Positions 25,301 to 33,803 of a stretch of 64,000 nucleotides of DNA are shown piece after piece. The stretch is from NCBI RefSeq assembly GCF_027627475.1, contig NZ_CP115484.1, positions 4,844,501-4,908,500 on the forward strand. The letters are read 5' to 3'. Each line of letters begins with the position of its first letter. Within the stretch, counting starts at the first letter, position 1. The position numbers were made by a program, and so were the translations under genes. Source of the stretch: Paenibacillus sp. SYP-B4298 (GTDB lineage Bacteria; Bacillota; Bacilli; Paenibacillales; Paenibacillaceae). The notes under the pieces were generated by a model that saw only the letters and a list, made by a program, of their open reading frames with translations, did not search any database and was not told the origin of the DNA.

Positions 25301-26308
25301 TTCAGTCTGGAGCGCTTCCTTATCTACAGCCGCATAAGCTACTGTCTTGGATGCACTGATATTCACAGACGTATCATCCTCCGGCATGCCCCCGTACTCC
25401 ACAATATATCCACGTACAGAAGTATTATTGGGATGGAAGTCATTCCATTGCCCCTGATTAGAGCCTGGGCCAAAAATATGAGCTACCCATTCGCCAGAGG
25501 AATTGTTCGGCTCGCCCGCAACCCAGTTATTGTACTGTTCGGCTACAGGCCCATAATTACCGCCACCACTTGTATAGCCCTTCCAGAACGCCAGACCTTT
25601 CCCGGAGTCCATCAGCCCTTCCGGCCCTGTGACCCAACGCCAGTCTCCTGCCGGATGGCTGATGTCCTTGGCGCCGATCCAGCCAATCCCTAATGTTTTC
25701 TGCTGAATAAAATCATTCTCTTCTACATTGCTAATCGTAACCAGATAGCCCTGACGGCCAAAGTGCTCTCTCTGGGCGGCTGCGCTTCTCGCATTCTCCC
25801 ATGTAATCGCCGAGCTCTGCGTAATATATTCATAATAATGACCGTTCCCGCTAAAAGGAAGGGCATTGCCAAGTGTGAAGCTGACTTTTCGATCAACCTG
25901 CTCGGTTGAAGTCGTCACAAACTCAACACTCCGCAGCACCTCCTGATATTTCTCCACCGAGGCGCTCCCCAGCAGAGTGAGGATACCTGTCTGTGCTTTG
26001 AATGCTACCTCTATCCCCGTATGATCCGCTTCTACTTGCAGCAGATCGCCAGGCTGTGGATTATTTATCATAACCGTGGCACTGTCCAAGGTCGGCTCTG
26101 CCAGTGTCAGGGTCAGATTAGGATCGACCTGCACCTTACTCCCGCCCCAGGATGTTGTCTTCCCTGCCGATGTAATTATACCTTGTTGCCCAGGCTCTGC
26201 TTGCGCATATCCCGGCGCCAATGCGCCCGACATGCTCCCCAGCACCAATGTCAGCACTAACAACATCGTCAGCAGCCTGTGCCAGTATCCTTCTTGCCTA
26301 TAAGACAT
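22376..26308 (-). CDS. Giant S-layer-anchored protein: C-type lectin domain, eight FIVAR repeats, three SLH domains
   Basis: A 1310-residue secreted surface protein. The start MSYRQEGYWH follows GGGAGG by 8 bases. A signal peptide (about 1-38) ends near GYAQA. Residues of about 150-306 form a C-type-lectin-like domain (ITWENARSAAAQREHFGRQG at its start, GYIVEYGGMP at its end). Eight helical FIVAR-type repeats of about 70 residues follow (about 335-905), each ending in a motif like REALVEKSAL. A Pro/Ser linker and a beta-rich domain precede three C-terminal SLH repeats (GLFRPDQAVTRAEMASMLVR, GTFRAEGGVTRAEMAVIIFN, GRFDLDGRVTRAEAVTILNQ), which bind pyruvylated wall polymer. It probably presents a carbohydrate-binding head on a stalk at the surface. 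No catalytic domain is seen. Confidence 0.92.
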   Translation of the reverse strand: MSYRQEGYWHRLLTMLLVLTLVLGSMSGALAPGYAQAEPGQQGIITSAGKTTSWGGSKVQVDPNLTLTLAEPTLDSATVMINNPQPGDLLQVEADHTGIEVAFKAQTGILTLLGSASVEKYQEVLRSVEFVTTSTEQVDRKVSFTLGNALPFSGNGHYYEYITQSSAITWENARSAAAQREHFGRQGYLVTISNVEENDFIQQKTLGIGWIGAKDISHPAGDWRWVTGPEGLMDSGKGLAFWKGYTSGGGNYGPVAEQYNNWVAGEPNNSSGEWVAHIFGPGSNQGQWNDFHPNNTSVRGYIVEYGGMPEDDTSVNISASKTVAYAAVDKEALQTEVDDLDSGVQEGTLNEEHYTTDSWGALQAQWAAAHAVLAASGVTQAQVDKALSDLKQARAALVSKKPLQDRTEEIKAENLTEADYYATNWQQLQAALDAAELVLAQNDATKEQLAAALERVNQARAGLVDKEALDNRALELKQLNPANYYPENWQALEAALEHADAVLGRTDATQTEVDAALAALNIAREALVEKSALQARVSELKPLNRDDYSPDNYEKLEYALEVAERVLADADATQIEVDDALGKLNAARANLVDYEALRGSVNRITEEALNAAHYTTGSWAELQSQLNAARSVLADSSATQREVDAAQASLDAARERLVRTLGLQQKAAVVKALNETDYYPANWSNLQSALADAEQILSNGTATQEDIDAALARLDAAHKGLVEKAALGEKVLEVEGLNETDYEPADWLALENALAEAHAALDNPNATQTAVDQAYAKLEAARVALVDKRELQAKQDAIMAEKLKAGTYTLATWEALEAALAEATRVLDKANATPAEVAAALSNLTEAREKLTLRPYYPSAPVAPSVPSGAEGSSGSDKQIIPVDVEAGAGNLNTTKVELERTTASDGKITDRVVFTPEKAKEAIGRAEGQEDKVVRIVIPDTKDEVSEVKVDVPAATVAQLKGSQVDVEIFSENGIVRVPSSSLNDVNGDLYFRLVPVKDQAGRDALTERAATEAVQKLAGSEQVRVLSRPVKVETNLQSREAELTLPLTGMTLPADAAERAAFLEKLAIYAELADGTQQMITPEIVTLANGEQGLRFVSNTFGVYAIVQLGEGEAVHEPYIRAYPDGLFRPDQAVTRAEMASMLVRLNGLSKAETLGSSFADVSEGHWASQTIAQASKAGLLRGYADGTFRAEGGVTRAEMAVIIFNQLKLTVGESSSSFSDVPANHWASNMIAAVQSTGLLPGKSDGRFDLDGRVTRAEAVTILNQLFDRAPHLEGTLEVWPDVDASYWAYSDIVEASTKHSYSVVQP

Positions 26309-26407
26309 ATTCCATACCTCCCACATTATTTTGGATTATAGATAACCAAACCAATTACTACACTTTCGGAGTATAGCAACCGAATCTATCCCAAAACTAT
26401 ACAAATT

Positions 26408-26442
26408 AAAAAGCGCCTCCTGCCGATGTGGCAAGAGGCGCT
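26408..26442 (-). terminator. Terminator of the nucleoside salvage operon
   Basis: On the minus strand the stem AGCGCCTCTTGCC pairs with GGCAGGAGGCGCT (one mismatch) and is followed by TTTTTAA, 20 bases after the pdp stop. Confidence 0.9.
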
Positions 26443-26460
26443 CTTCTGCGACTGCATAGA

Positions 26461-27762
26461 TTATTCTACTATCGTATCATAGATCAGCGGCGGTGCTTCC
26501 GCGTGCCCTGCAATCTGGATATGGGCGCGTATCAGCTCTGCAACCTCCCCCACCTGCTCTTGGCTTGCATGCAAGGTCGCCAGCGATTCGCCGGCCTTCA
26601 CCGGGTCGCCGATCTTCTTGTTCAGCACGATCCCAACCGCCAGATCAATCTGCGCCTCCTTGGTTGCCCGGCCTGCGCCTAACAGCATAGCGGCTCGCCC
26701 GATCTCATCAGCAGTCATCGCCGATACCACCCCATCCGCATGCGCCTCGACTTCAATCTGATAGGGCGCCTGTGGCAGCTTGGCTGGATCATCGACAATA
26801 GACGGGTCGCCTCCCTGACTGGCGACGAACACCTTGAACTTCTCCAGTGCGCTCCCGCTACGGATAGCCTCCCTCAGCAGCTCCTCCGCCTCCTCCAGCG
26901 TGCCCGCCTTGCCCGCCAGATAGACCATCTGCCGCCCCAGCGCCAGGCAGAGCGCCTCCAGATCCTTCGGTCCCTCGCCGCGCAGCGTATCGATCGCCTC
27001 ACGCACCTCCAGCGCGTTACCGATCGCATGGCCCAGCGGCTGGCTCATATCGGAGATGACAGCCATCGTCTGGCGCCCGACGCGGTTGCCGATGTTCACC
27101 ATCGCCTGCGCCAGCTTGCGCGCCTCCTCCACCGTCTTCATGAAGGCGCCGGCCCCCGCCTTGACATCCAGCACGATCGCATCCGCTCCGGCAGCAATCT
27201 TCTTGCTCATAATCGAGCTGGCGATCAGCGGGATCGACTCGACGGTCGCCGTCACATCACGCAGCGCATACAGCTTCTTGTCCGCGGGCGTCAGATTGCC
27301 CGACTGACCGACCACCGCCAGCTTGTTCCGGTTCACCAGCTCGGTGAACTGCTCCGTATCCAGCTCCACATGGAAGCCCGCGATCGCCTCCAGCTTATCG
27401 ATTGTGCCTCCGGTATGTCCCAGTCCTCTGCCGGACATCTTCGCCACAGGAACATCCAGCGCTGCGACGAGCGGCGCCAGCACCAGCGTCGTCGTATCGC
27501 CGACGCCTCCGGTAGAATGCTTGTCGACCTTGGTTCCCTCAATGGCTGACAGATTGATCGTATCGCCCGACTCCACCATAGCCATCGTCAGGTCTGCCCG
27601 CTCCTGCTCGGTCATATCCTGAAAAAAAACCGCCATCGCCCAGGCGCTGATCTGGTAGTCGGGAATCTCGTCCTTCGTGTAACCCTCGATAATGAACCGT
27701 ATTTCCTCTGCCGTCAGCTCCAGGCCATTGCGCTTCTTCTGTATCAGATCCACCATTCTCAT
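26461..27762 (-). CDS. pdp: Pyrimidine-nucleoside phosphorylase
   Basis: Splits thymidine, deoxyuridine or uridine with phosphate into base and (deoxy)ribose-1-phosphate. The 433-residue protein closely follows the Bacillus Pdp sequence, with [10 protein letters not shown] at the start, the signature [20 protein letters not shown], the phosphate-binding [20 protein letters not shown], and [14 protein letters not shown]. The start at MRM fits the ribosome site GGAGG. It is the last gene of the deoC-cdd-deoB-pdp unit and is followed by a clear terminator. A thymidine-specific DeoA would be the alternative name. Confidence 0.95.
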   Translation of the reverse strand: MRMVDLIQKKRNGLELTAEEIRFIIEGYTKDEIPDYQISAWAMAVFFQDMTEQERADLTMAMVESGDTINLSAIEGTKVDKHSTGGVGDTTTLVLAPLVAALDVPVAKMSGRGLGHTGGTIDKLEAIAGFHVELDTEQFTELVNRNKLAVVGQSGNLTPADKKLYALRDVTATVESIPLIASSIMSKKIAAGADAIVLDVKAGAGAFMKTVEEARKLAQAMVNIGNRVGRQTMAVISDMSQPLGHAIGNALEVREAIDTLRGEGPKDLEALCLALGRQMVYLAGKAGTLEEAEELLREAIRSGSALEKFKVFVASQGGDPSIVDDPAKLPQAPYQIEVEAHADGVVSAMTADEIGRAAMLLGAGRATKEAQIDLAVGIVLNKKIGDPVKAGESLATLHASQEQVGEVAELIRAHIQIAGHAEAPPLIYDTIVE

Positions 27763-27896
27763 CCGCTGCACCTCCGATAGTTCATTCGTATGTACGGCTC
27801 CCCTGCATCTCGCAGTTGCCGTCCTGCCGCCTTGTGACTGCCGCCGGGGTCAGCCCGCGGCCGCTCTATCGCTTCAGCTCACCGAGCCGCCTGCCT

Positions 27897-29078
27897 TCAG
27901 GACAGCTCCCTCAAGAAGCTTGTGCCATGCTCTGGCATCGACACGCCAAAATTCTCCGCTACCGTGGCTCCAATATCCGCAAAGGTGCGGCGAAGCTCAA
28001 GCTCCCTCCCGCCTTGCTGGAAGCACGGCGAGTAGACGAGCAGCGGCACATATTCACGGGTATGATCGGTGCCCTTGTACGTCGGATCGTTGCCGTGATC
28101 GGCAGTGATAATGAGCAGGTCTTCGTCATCCAGCCTGGCGAGCGCCTCAGGCAGTCTGGCATCATATTCCTCCAGCGCTCGCCCGTAACCCTGCGGGTCG
28201 CGCCGATGACCATATAGAGCATCGAAGTCCACCAGATTGAGGAAGCTCAGTCCCGTGAAGCGCTCATCCAGCACCTTCACCAGTTGATCCATGCCGTCCA
28301 TATTGGAGGCGGTGCGGATCGTGCGCGTGACCCCTTCGCCATCGTATATATCATTGATTTTGCCCAGGGCGATGACCTCCAGTCCCGCATCCTTCAGCTC
28401 GTTCATCACGGTGCGGCCGAACGGCTTCAAGGCATAATCATGACGATTGGCTGTGCGCTTGAACGCGCCAGGCGAGCCCACATAAGGACGGGCAATGATG
28501 CGGCCCAGCATATACGGGTCCTCACGGGTAATCTCTCGGCAATAGTCGCAGATGGCATACAGCTCCTGCAGCGGAATAATTTCCTCATGAGCAGCAATCT
28601 GCAGCACGGAATCAGCCGAGGTATAGACGATAAGCGCTCCTGTCTTCATCTGCTCCTCGCCCAGCTCGGCGATAATCTCTGTCCCGCTGGCAGGCTTGTT
28701 GCCAATTACCTTGCGCCCCGTATGCTGCTCGATCCGGTCGATCAGCTCAGCAGGAAAGCCATCCGGGAACACGCGAAAGGGCGTATCGATGCGCAGCCCC
28801 ATAATCTCCCAATGACCCGTCATCGTATCCTTGCCGCTCGATGCCTCCTGCATCCTGGTATAATACGCCTGCGGTTGAGCCGCCGGGGCAATGCCAGGAA
28901 TGAGCCGAATGTTGGACAACCCCAGACGAGCCATATTGGGCATATCCAGCCCGCCGCAAGCCTCCGCGATATGTCCGAGCGTATCCACATCCACATCGTC
29001 GAACTGCGCGGCATCCGGCGCCTCCCCGATCCCTACGGAATCGAGCACAACCAGATGAACCCGCTTAAATACTGCCAT
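27897..29078 (-). CDS. deoB: Phosphopentomutase
   Basis: Interconverts (deoxy)ribose-1-phosphate and -5-phosphate, linking nucleoside phosphorolysis to DeoC and the pentose phosphate pathway. The 393-residue alkaline-phosphatase-superfamily enzyme shows metal-binding D13 in [14 protein letters not shown], the phosphorylated-threonine region [13 protein letters not shown], and the second metal site [19 protein letters not shown]. It starts just 13 bases after the end of cdd in transcription order, so the two are coupled. The 134-base gap to pdp shows no separate promoter. Confidence 0.96.
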   Translation of the reverse strand: MAVFKRVHLVVLDSVGIGEAPDAAQFDDVDVDTLGHIAEACGGLDMPNMARLGLSNIRLIPGIAPAAQPQAYYTRMQEASSGKDTMTGHWEIMGLRIDTPFRVFPDGFPAELIDRIEQHTGRKVIGNKPASGTEIIAELGEEQMKTGALIVYTSADSVLQIAAHEEIIPLQELYAICDYCREITREDPYMLGRIIARPYVGSPGAFKRTANRHDYALKPFGRTVMNELKDAGLEVIALGKINDIYDGEGVTRTIRTASNMDGMDQLVKVLDERFTGLSFLNLVDFDALYGHRRDPQGYGRALEEYDARLPEALARLDDEDLLIITADHGNDPTYKGTDHTREYVPLLVYSPCFQQGGRELELRRTFADIGATVAENFGVSMPEHGTSFLRELS

Positions 29079-29091
29079 GTGTTCCGCCTCC

Positions 29092-29493
29092 TTAACCCTT
29101 CATATCGTCTGCCCGGAATGCCCCCGGCAGTAGCTGCGCCATCGTCCATTCCTCCACCTCGCCGCGCAGATTGCCCAGATAGATTCGCGTATGCTCATCG
29201 CAAAATTCAGCCAGCACCTGCCGACATGCGCCGCATGGAGATACCGGACCATCCGTATCCGCAATGACCGCGACCGCATCGAGCTTGCGCTGCCCCTCTG
29301 ATACCGCCTTGAAGATTGCCGTGCGCTCCGCACAATTGGTCAGACCATACGAAGCATTCTCGATATTGCAGCCATGATAGACTTTCCCGTCCCCGGCAAG
29401 CACTGCAGCTCCGACCGCGAACCCGGAATACGGGATGTACGCTTGCTGACGCGCTCTGCGCGCCTCCTGCATAAGTTGCTCCTTCATCTGCAC
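29092..29493 (-). CDS. cdd: Cytidine deaminase
   Basis: Zinc enzyme converting cytidine and deoxycytidine to uridine and deoxyuridine, which feed Pdp. The 133-residue homotetrameric type has the zinc ligands and catalytic glutamate in NCAERTAI (C54, E56) and PCGACRQVL (C87, C90). The N-terminal [12 protein letters not shown] and NIENASYGL are also as expected. It is the second gene of the salvage operon, 63 bases after deoC. Confidence 0.96.
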   Translation of the reverse strand: MQMKEQLMQEARRARQQAYIPYSGFAVGAAVLAGDGKVYHGCNIENASYGLTNCAERTAIFKAVSEGQRKLDAVAVIADTDGPVSPCGACRQVLAEFCDEHTRIYLGNLRGEVEEWTMAQLLPGAFRADDMKG

Positions 29494-29556
29494 GTTCCTT
29501 TCTGTACGAAGGTGAGAAGGGGCGAAGCTGGCGGTATAGCCTGCCGTCCGCCCCCT

Positions 29557-30225
29557 CTAGTAATCCGATGCCGAACGCAGCCCCTGCATAATCTGTACGC
29601 CCGAGCTGCAGCCCAGCCTTGATGCGCCGGCTTCCATCATTGCTCTGGCATCCTCATAGCTGCGGATGCCGCCCGATGCCTTGACCTTCATCCGCGCTGG
29701 GATCGCCGCACGCATAAGCGCCACATCAGCAGCCGTTGCTCCGCCAGTAGAGAAGCCGGTGGATGTCTTGACATAATCTGCACCGGCAAGAGCCGCCAGC
29801 TCGCAGGCCAGCTCCTTCTCCCTGTCTGTCAGCAAACTGGTCTCGATGATAACCTTGACCAGCGCCTGCCCCGCAGCAGCCTCCACCACAGCACGGATAT
29901 CCTGCTCGACCTCCGCCGCAAGCCCGCTTTTGAGCGCACCGACAGCGATGACCATATCGACCTCCTGCGCTCCATCTGCAATCGCCGCTCGTGTCTCATA
30001 AGCCTTGACCGCGGTGGCGGAGGCGCCCAGAGGAAATCCGATAACAGTGCAGACCTTCACCTCAGTCCCCGCAAGCTCCTCCGCAGCAATCTTGACCCAC
30101 GCCGGATTCACGCATACCGAAGCAAAGCCATATTGCTTGGCCTCTGCTGCAAGCTGCACAATGGCCTCCTGCGTCGCATCCGCCTTCAATAAGGTATGAT
30201 CAATCATGCCCGCTATATTATCCAT
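29557..30225 (-). CDS. deoC: Deoxyribose-phosphate aldolase
   Basis: Cleaves deoxyribose-5-phosphate to glyceraldehyde-3-phosphate and acetaldehyde. The 222-residue class I aldolase has the Schiff-base lysine K153 in [14 protein letters not shown] and D90 in [11 protein letters not shown]. The start [16 protein letters not shown] fits GAAGGAGGAG 6 bases upstream; a longer frame would run into a repeat element. It is the first gene of deoC-cdd-deoB-pdp. Its leader contains MITE-like element B between the promoter (30339-30368) and the ribosome site. Confidence 0.95.
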   Translation of the reverse strand: MDNIAGMIDHTLLKADATQEAIVQLAAEAKQYGFASVCVNPAWVKIAAEELAGTEVKVCTVIGFPLGASATAVKAYETRAAIADGAQEVDMVIAVGALKSGLAAEVEQDIRAVVEAAAGQALVKVIIETSLLTDREKELACELAALAGADYVKTSTGFSTGGATAADVALMRAAIPARMKVKASGGIRSYEDARAMMEAGASRLGCSSGVQIMQGLRSASDY

Positions 30226-30243
30226 ATCTGCTCCTCCTTCTAC

Positions 30244-30318
30244 TATGGGGTGTGTCTTCAATCTTCACAGGGCTCCGGTGATCGTTGCCCCTTGAAGAGG
30301 TTTGCAGACACGCCCTAG
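30244..30318. mobile_element. MITE-like element B in the deoC leader
   Basis: A 75-base stretch with inverted ends. The left end is TATGGGGTGTGTCTTCAA; the right end, read inward, is CTAGGGCGTGTCTGCAA. The right end matches the left end of element A (21736) at 16 of 17 positions. In the deoC transcript the two ends could pair into a stem just upstream of the ribosome site. Confidence 0.6.
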
Positions 30319-30338
30319 TATTGTAAGTTCTTGCCCAC

Positions 30339-30368
30339 ATCATACCACGTTGGCAAAGCCGGTTACAA
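30339..30368 (-). promoter_or_regulatory. Promoter of the deoC-cdd-deoB-pdp operon
   Basis: On the minus strand TTGTAA (30363-30368), an 18-base spacer and an extended -10 TGG-TATGAT (TATGAT at 30339-30344). It lies between the helicase stop and element B. Confidence 0.55.
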
Positions 30369-30398
30369 AGCCCGAGCCCTCACGCTATCCGCCGTTCT

Positions 30399-32690
30399 TC
30401 AGACCGGAACCTCGCGACTCCCCCGCTCCATCGGCGCGCCGCATAGCGGGCATTCTCGCGGCCTTGACTGCCCTGCCGCCGCGGCCTGTACATCGGCAGC
30501 GCTCATCCGTGTCCATGCCTTGCATGGCTTGCGCACACAGCGCCAGATGGGCACCGTCTCCATCGGCTTCTTCCGCTCTGCCTCCTGCTCTGTCCTGCTG
30601 AACGGAGCGGCCACGAAGCGCGACACCTGCGCCCGCTTGCCGCGATGCAGTGCCGGCGAGCTGATGATCAGCTCCTCCCGCGCCCGTGTGATGGCAACGT
30701 AAGCCAGACGCCGCTCCTCTTCAAGCGCCGCCTGCAGCTTCGCGCTCCCCTGCTCCTGCACATACGAATCCTTCATTCGGTCAGCCTCCAGCGCCGAGCT
30801 GTGCGGCAGACTGCCCTCCGATGCGCCGATGAGCAGCACCACCGGAAATTCAAGCCCCTTGGATCGATGAATCGTCATAAGCGCCACACGGTCGCCCTGC
30901 TCCTGCAGCTTGCCCCCCGCCTCATCCGTCCTGCGCTCCTTCAACTGCTCAACGAATGCTAGGAAGTCGTCAATCGTAGCAAATCGCTTGGCCGAGGTCT
31001 CCAGTTCATCCAGCAGCTCCTTCAACATCTCCTTATGCTGCGTCAGCCGCTGCGTGTTGCTCGTCTCCAGATAGGCATCATAAAATTGCTTGCGAATGTG
31101 CGCGACCGCCGCTGTCGGCTGCATCAGCCTGAGTGTGCGGATCAGCGCCAGCCGCTCCCCAATCTTCTGCTGCTGATAATCCTTCAGTCCCGGCAGCGTA
31201 TCCAGATAGGTAAGCGGCCCCTTCCTTGGCCTTGCAGCATCGTGCGCATAGATATGCGCCATCGCTCGCTCTCTATTGACATATAAGGTAGGCAATATGC
31301 CTTCCATCGCCCGGAAATCCCGGCGGTGCTGCGACAGCCGCAAGTAATCCAGCACCGGACGAACCGCGCTATGCTCATAGAGCAGCAAGCCTTCCCCATA
31401 CTCAATATGCGGCACTCCCTGCTGAATCAGTTGCTCCAGTATCGCGCGGCTATTGCTCGCCGAGCGGTACAGAACCGCATAATCTCCATACATGCGACGG
31501 CCAGCAGCCACCTCCTGACGGATATGACGAACCAGCCCTTGCGCTTCTTCATCCGAATGGAGCGGTCGCATATACCGCGGGCTGTTCTGCTCCCCCTGCG
31601 TCCGCGCCGCCTGCAGCGTCTTCTCCCGCCTGCTGAGATTGTGGCGAATCAGCTCATTACCCAGGCCGACTATAGCAGGCACTGAGCGATAATTCGTATC
31701 GAGGGTGATGACGGTCGCACCCGGATAGAGCTGCTCGAATTCCAGGATGAACGCGCTGCTCGCCCCATTGAACGAATAGATTGTCTGGTCGTCGTCGCCT
31801 ACCACCATCAGATTGCGCCGCGGCTCGGCTACCATGCGCACCAGCTCATATTGCAGCTCGTTGGTGTCCTGGAACTCATCCACCATCACATAATGGAACC
31901 GATCTTGCAGCGCACGCAGCAAGGCTCGGTTCTCCTGCAGCATCCGGTACGCCAGCAGCAGCACATCATCAAAATCAATCTGCCCCTGCTCCTCCTTCCA
32001 CTGCTCATAACGCGACAGAATCTGCTTCATCTCGCGCTCGCCTGCCGTATCCTCTGGCATATGCTCTACCGTCAGCTTGCTGCTCTTGTAGGAGGACAGC
32101 AGGGACAATAGCGTCTCCGGCTGATACGGCCCCTGTATGCCCAGCTCACGCATGAGCTGCTTCAATACAATATGCTGCCGCTGCGTGCTGCTCAGGATCT
32201 CCTGCTCCAGCCCTTGCCTGCGAAGGAGCTGCAGGAAGAACGAGTGGAACGTCCGCGCGTACAGTTGCCCCGCCTCTTGCCCGGTCATGCCCGGCAGCCG
32301 CCCGATTCGCTCTCTCATCTCGGCCGCGGCCTTGCTGGAGAACGTGAGCAGCAGGATGCGCGCTGCCGGTATGCGCCTGACCTGAAGCATATATCCGGTG
32401 CGCGCAATCAGCATTGTCGTCTTGCCTGATCCGGCTCCGGCGAGCGCCAGCAACGACCCTTCAGTATGCCTGACCGCCTGAAGCTGTGCCTTGTTCAGGA
32501 GGATACCGCCCTGCTCTAGCAGGCGGAAATACCCGGCATCGGCGCTATCCGCCTCGACAAGCTCGCGCGTCGTCTCCGGCGACGCCTGGCGCGCCATGGG
32601 GATTCGTCTGAGCTCAGCCCCTGCAGGACGCTCGTCAAGCAGCTCCTCCGCTACGCCTCCCGATGTCTCGCGTGGTGTCTGTCCATTCAT
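30399..32690 (-). CDS. UvrD/Rep-family ATP-dependent DNA helicase
   Basis: A 763-residue superfamily 1A 3'-5' helicase. Motifs in order: Walker A LALAGAGSGKTT, motif Ia LLLTFSSKAAAEMRERI, FHSFFLQLLRRQG, Walker B VMVDEFQDTNELQYELV, motif III VVGDDDQTIYSFNGA, motif IV TNYRSVPAIVGLGNEL, motif V MTIHRSKGLEFPVV and motif VI YVAITRAREELII. The C-terminus carries a short ECPLCGAPM motif, half of a possible zinc site. It resembles the Bacillus YjcD group rather than PcrA. The start is uncertain among ATG 32690, GTG 32693 and GTG 32702, because the ribosome site AAGGGA is close to all three. It probably acts in repair or replication restart. Confidence 0.92.
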   Translation of the reverse strand: MNGQTPRETSGGVAEELLDERPAGAELRRIPMARQASPETTRELVEADSADAGYFRLLEQGGILLNKAQLQAVRHTEGSLLALAGAGSGKTTMLIARTGYMLQVRRIPAARILLLTFSSKAAAEMRERIGRLPGMTGQEAGQLYARTFHSFFLQLLRRQGLEQEILSSTQRQHIVLKQLMRELGIQGPYQPETLLSLLSSYKSSKLTVEHMPEDTAGEREMKQILSRYEQWKEEQGQIDFDDVLLLAYRMLQENRALLRALQDRFHYVMVDEFQDTNELQYELVRMVAEPRRNLMVVGDDDQTIYSFNGASSAFILEFEQLYPGATVITLDTNYRSVPAIVGLGNELIRHNLSRREKTLQAARTQGEQNSPRYMRPLHSDEEAQGLVRHIRQEVAAGRRMYGDYAVLYRSASNSRAILEQLIQQGVPHIEYGEGLLLYEHSAVRPVLDYLRLSQHRRDFRAMEGILPTLYVNRERAMAHIYAHDAARPRKGPLTYLDTLPGLKDYQQQKIGERLALIRTLRLMQPTAAVAHIRKQFYDAYLETSNTQRLTQHKEMLKELLDELETSAKRFATIDDFLAFVEQLKERRTDEAGGKLQEQGDRVALMTIHRSKGLEFPVVLLIGASEGSLPHSSALEADRMKDSYVQEQGSAKLQAALEEERRLAYVAITRAREELIISSPALHRGKRAQVSRFVAAPFSRTEQEAERKKPMETVPIWRCVRKPCKAWTRMSAADVQAAAAGQSRPRECPLCGAPMERGSREVPV

Positions 32691-32813
32691 CACATCTATC
32701 ACTTCCCTTGCTCTCTACCCTTATGAATTCGAACATCGTCTAACGATAGTGTACCATACAGCAGGAGAAGATCGAGCGATAAGCAGCCGAAGAGGAAGCC
32801 TGCAAAAAATCAA

Positions 32814-32842
32814 TTGGCGGCATGCGGCTATTGGAGTAAGAT
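32814..32842 (+). promoter_or_regulatory. Candidate promoter of the yjf-like cassette
   Basis: TTGGCG, a 17-base spacer and TAAGAT, about 94 bases upstream of the first gene. The rest of the 245-base divergent spacer carries a probable extended -10 (TGGTACACT) for the helicase on the minus strand. Confidence 0.45.
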
Positions 32843-32935
32843 GATAAATGCTGGCACGCAGCATCCGCGTAATGAAACGATTCCCCGCCCTGCTCCGTAC
32901 AATCAGACATATCAACGATCAGGGGGAAGACCAAC

Positions 32936-33391
32936 ATGGCTAGATTAGTATATCGACTCGCAGATGAACAGAGCGGTCATCCGCAGCTATATCATTACAA
33001 CCAGATTACCAAGGATGAGATCATGCTGCGATTTGCCTGCGATTATTACGTCAAGGATGGCGGGGTGTATGAAAAAAGCTACTGCGGCACAGAACCGGAC
33101 GGTTATGTAATCTATGTCGAGGAGGCTGTGGAGGAATCGGCAGCTCAACCGGAGGCTGCGGCAGGCAGTTGGCGCGGCATTCGTGTAGAGCTGCGCCAAT
33201 ACGAGGAGCACGCTTCCTTCTCCCCGTTGATTCGCATCTTCGACTACAACGAGGAAGAGGCAGTGTTGCTCCTTCTGCTTAGCGATGTCTGCACAGTAGA
33301 CGGCACCTTGTGGGAGAAAGTATCCACCGAGATCGACGAGGATCGCAAGCTGTACGTATATTATGCCAGAGAAGGAGAGCATCATGGCTAA
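32936..33391 (+). CDS. Uncharacterised small acidic protein, first gene of the yjf-like cassette
   Basis: A 151-residue soluble protein with no signal peptide or membrane segment, and no family I recognise. It is strand-rich and acidic: ARLVYRLADEQSGHPQLYHY, GYVIYVEEAVEESAAQPEAA, FSPLIRIFDYNEEEAVLLLL, and a C-terminal EIDEDRKLYVYYARE. The pattern suggests a small beta-sandwich or barrel. The ribosome site is GGGGGAAG. Its end overlaps the next gene (lipoprotein) by 8 bases, so it is cotranscribed and translationally coupled with it. It may be the cytoplasmic member of the cassette. Confidence 0.7.
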   Translation: MARLVYRLADEQSGHPQLYHYNQITKDEIMLRFACDYYVKDGGVYEKSYCGTEPDGYVIYVEEAVEESAAQPEAAAGSWRGIRVELRQYEEHASFSPLIRIFDYNEEEAVLLLLLSDVCTVDGTLWEKVSTEIDEDRKLYVYYAREGEHHG

Positions 33392-33797
33392 AGACACAGC
33401 AAGACTGCTGGCGTCCATGTTTTTAAGCACTGCGCTAGCAATAGGAATGACAGGATGCAGCTCTAGCAGCACAGGCGGGGGAGTCTCCGCAGGCGGAAGC
33501 TTCTCCGGCGGCTCAGGCAGCGCCTTCGTTCCGGGGAACGATCAATGCGTGGATGTCGATGAGGATGGCTACTGCGATGATGATCGAACTTCCCGAGGGT
33601 CCTACTATGGCACGCACGGGGGCAAAGCCTATTATGAAAGATCGTCCTCTTACTCCAGTCGATCAGGCGTCAGCACAGGCTCCAGAGGAGGACTCGGCAG
33701 CAGTGCATCCAGCTCAGGCGGCTATAGCGGCTCAGACAGCTCAAGTGGTTACAGCGGCTCAGGCGGCTACAGCTCAGGCAGCTCCTACGGAGGGTAG
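33384..33797 (+). CDS. Ser/Gly-rich lipoprotein, YjfM/YgiB-like in architecture
   Basis: A 137-residue predicted lipoprotein. The start MAKDTARLLA follows AGAAGGAGAG. The signal peptide ends in LAIGMTGC. After a Ser/Gly tether there is a short acidic EF-hand-like stretch with two cysteines (DQCVDVDEDGYCDDD), then a tail of low-complexity YSGSGGYSS-type repeats. The layout (lipoprotein, two cysteines, Ser/Gly/aromatic tail, directly upstream of a glutathionylspermidine-synthase-like gene) matches E. coli YgiB/YjfM, but sequence identity outside that layout cannot be claimed. A role as substrate or anchor for the next enzyme is inference. Its stop is 6 bases before that gene. Confidence 0.72.
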   Translation: MAKDTARLLASMFLSTALAIGMTGCSSSSTGGGVSAGGSFSGGSGSAFVPGNDQCVDVDEDGYCDDDRTSRGSYYGTHGGKAYYERSSSYSSRSGVSTGSRGGLGSSASSSGGYSGSDSSSGYSGSGGYSSGSSYGG

Positions 33798-33803
33798 CCG
33801 ACC

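Noticed and set aside
23929-25693. Several plus-strand open frames opposite the SLH protein gene
   Set aside because: They are products of the GC-rich repeats in the other frame; none has a start signal or a family-like sequence.
32703-32760. LexA/SOS box upstream of the helicase
   Set aside because: CGAAC occurs but the matching GTTCG half is missing at the right distance.
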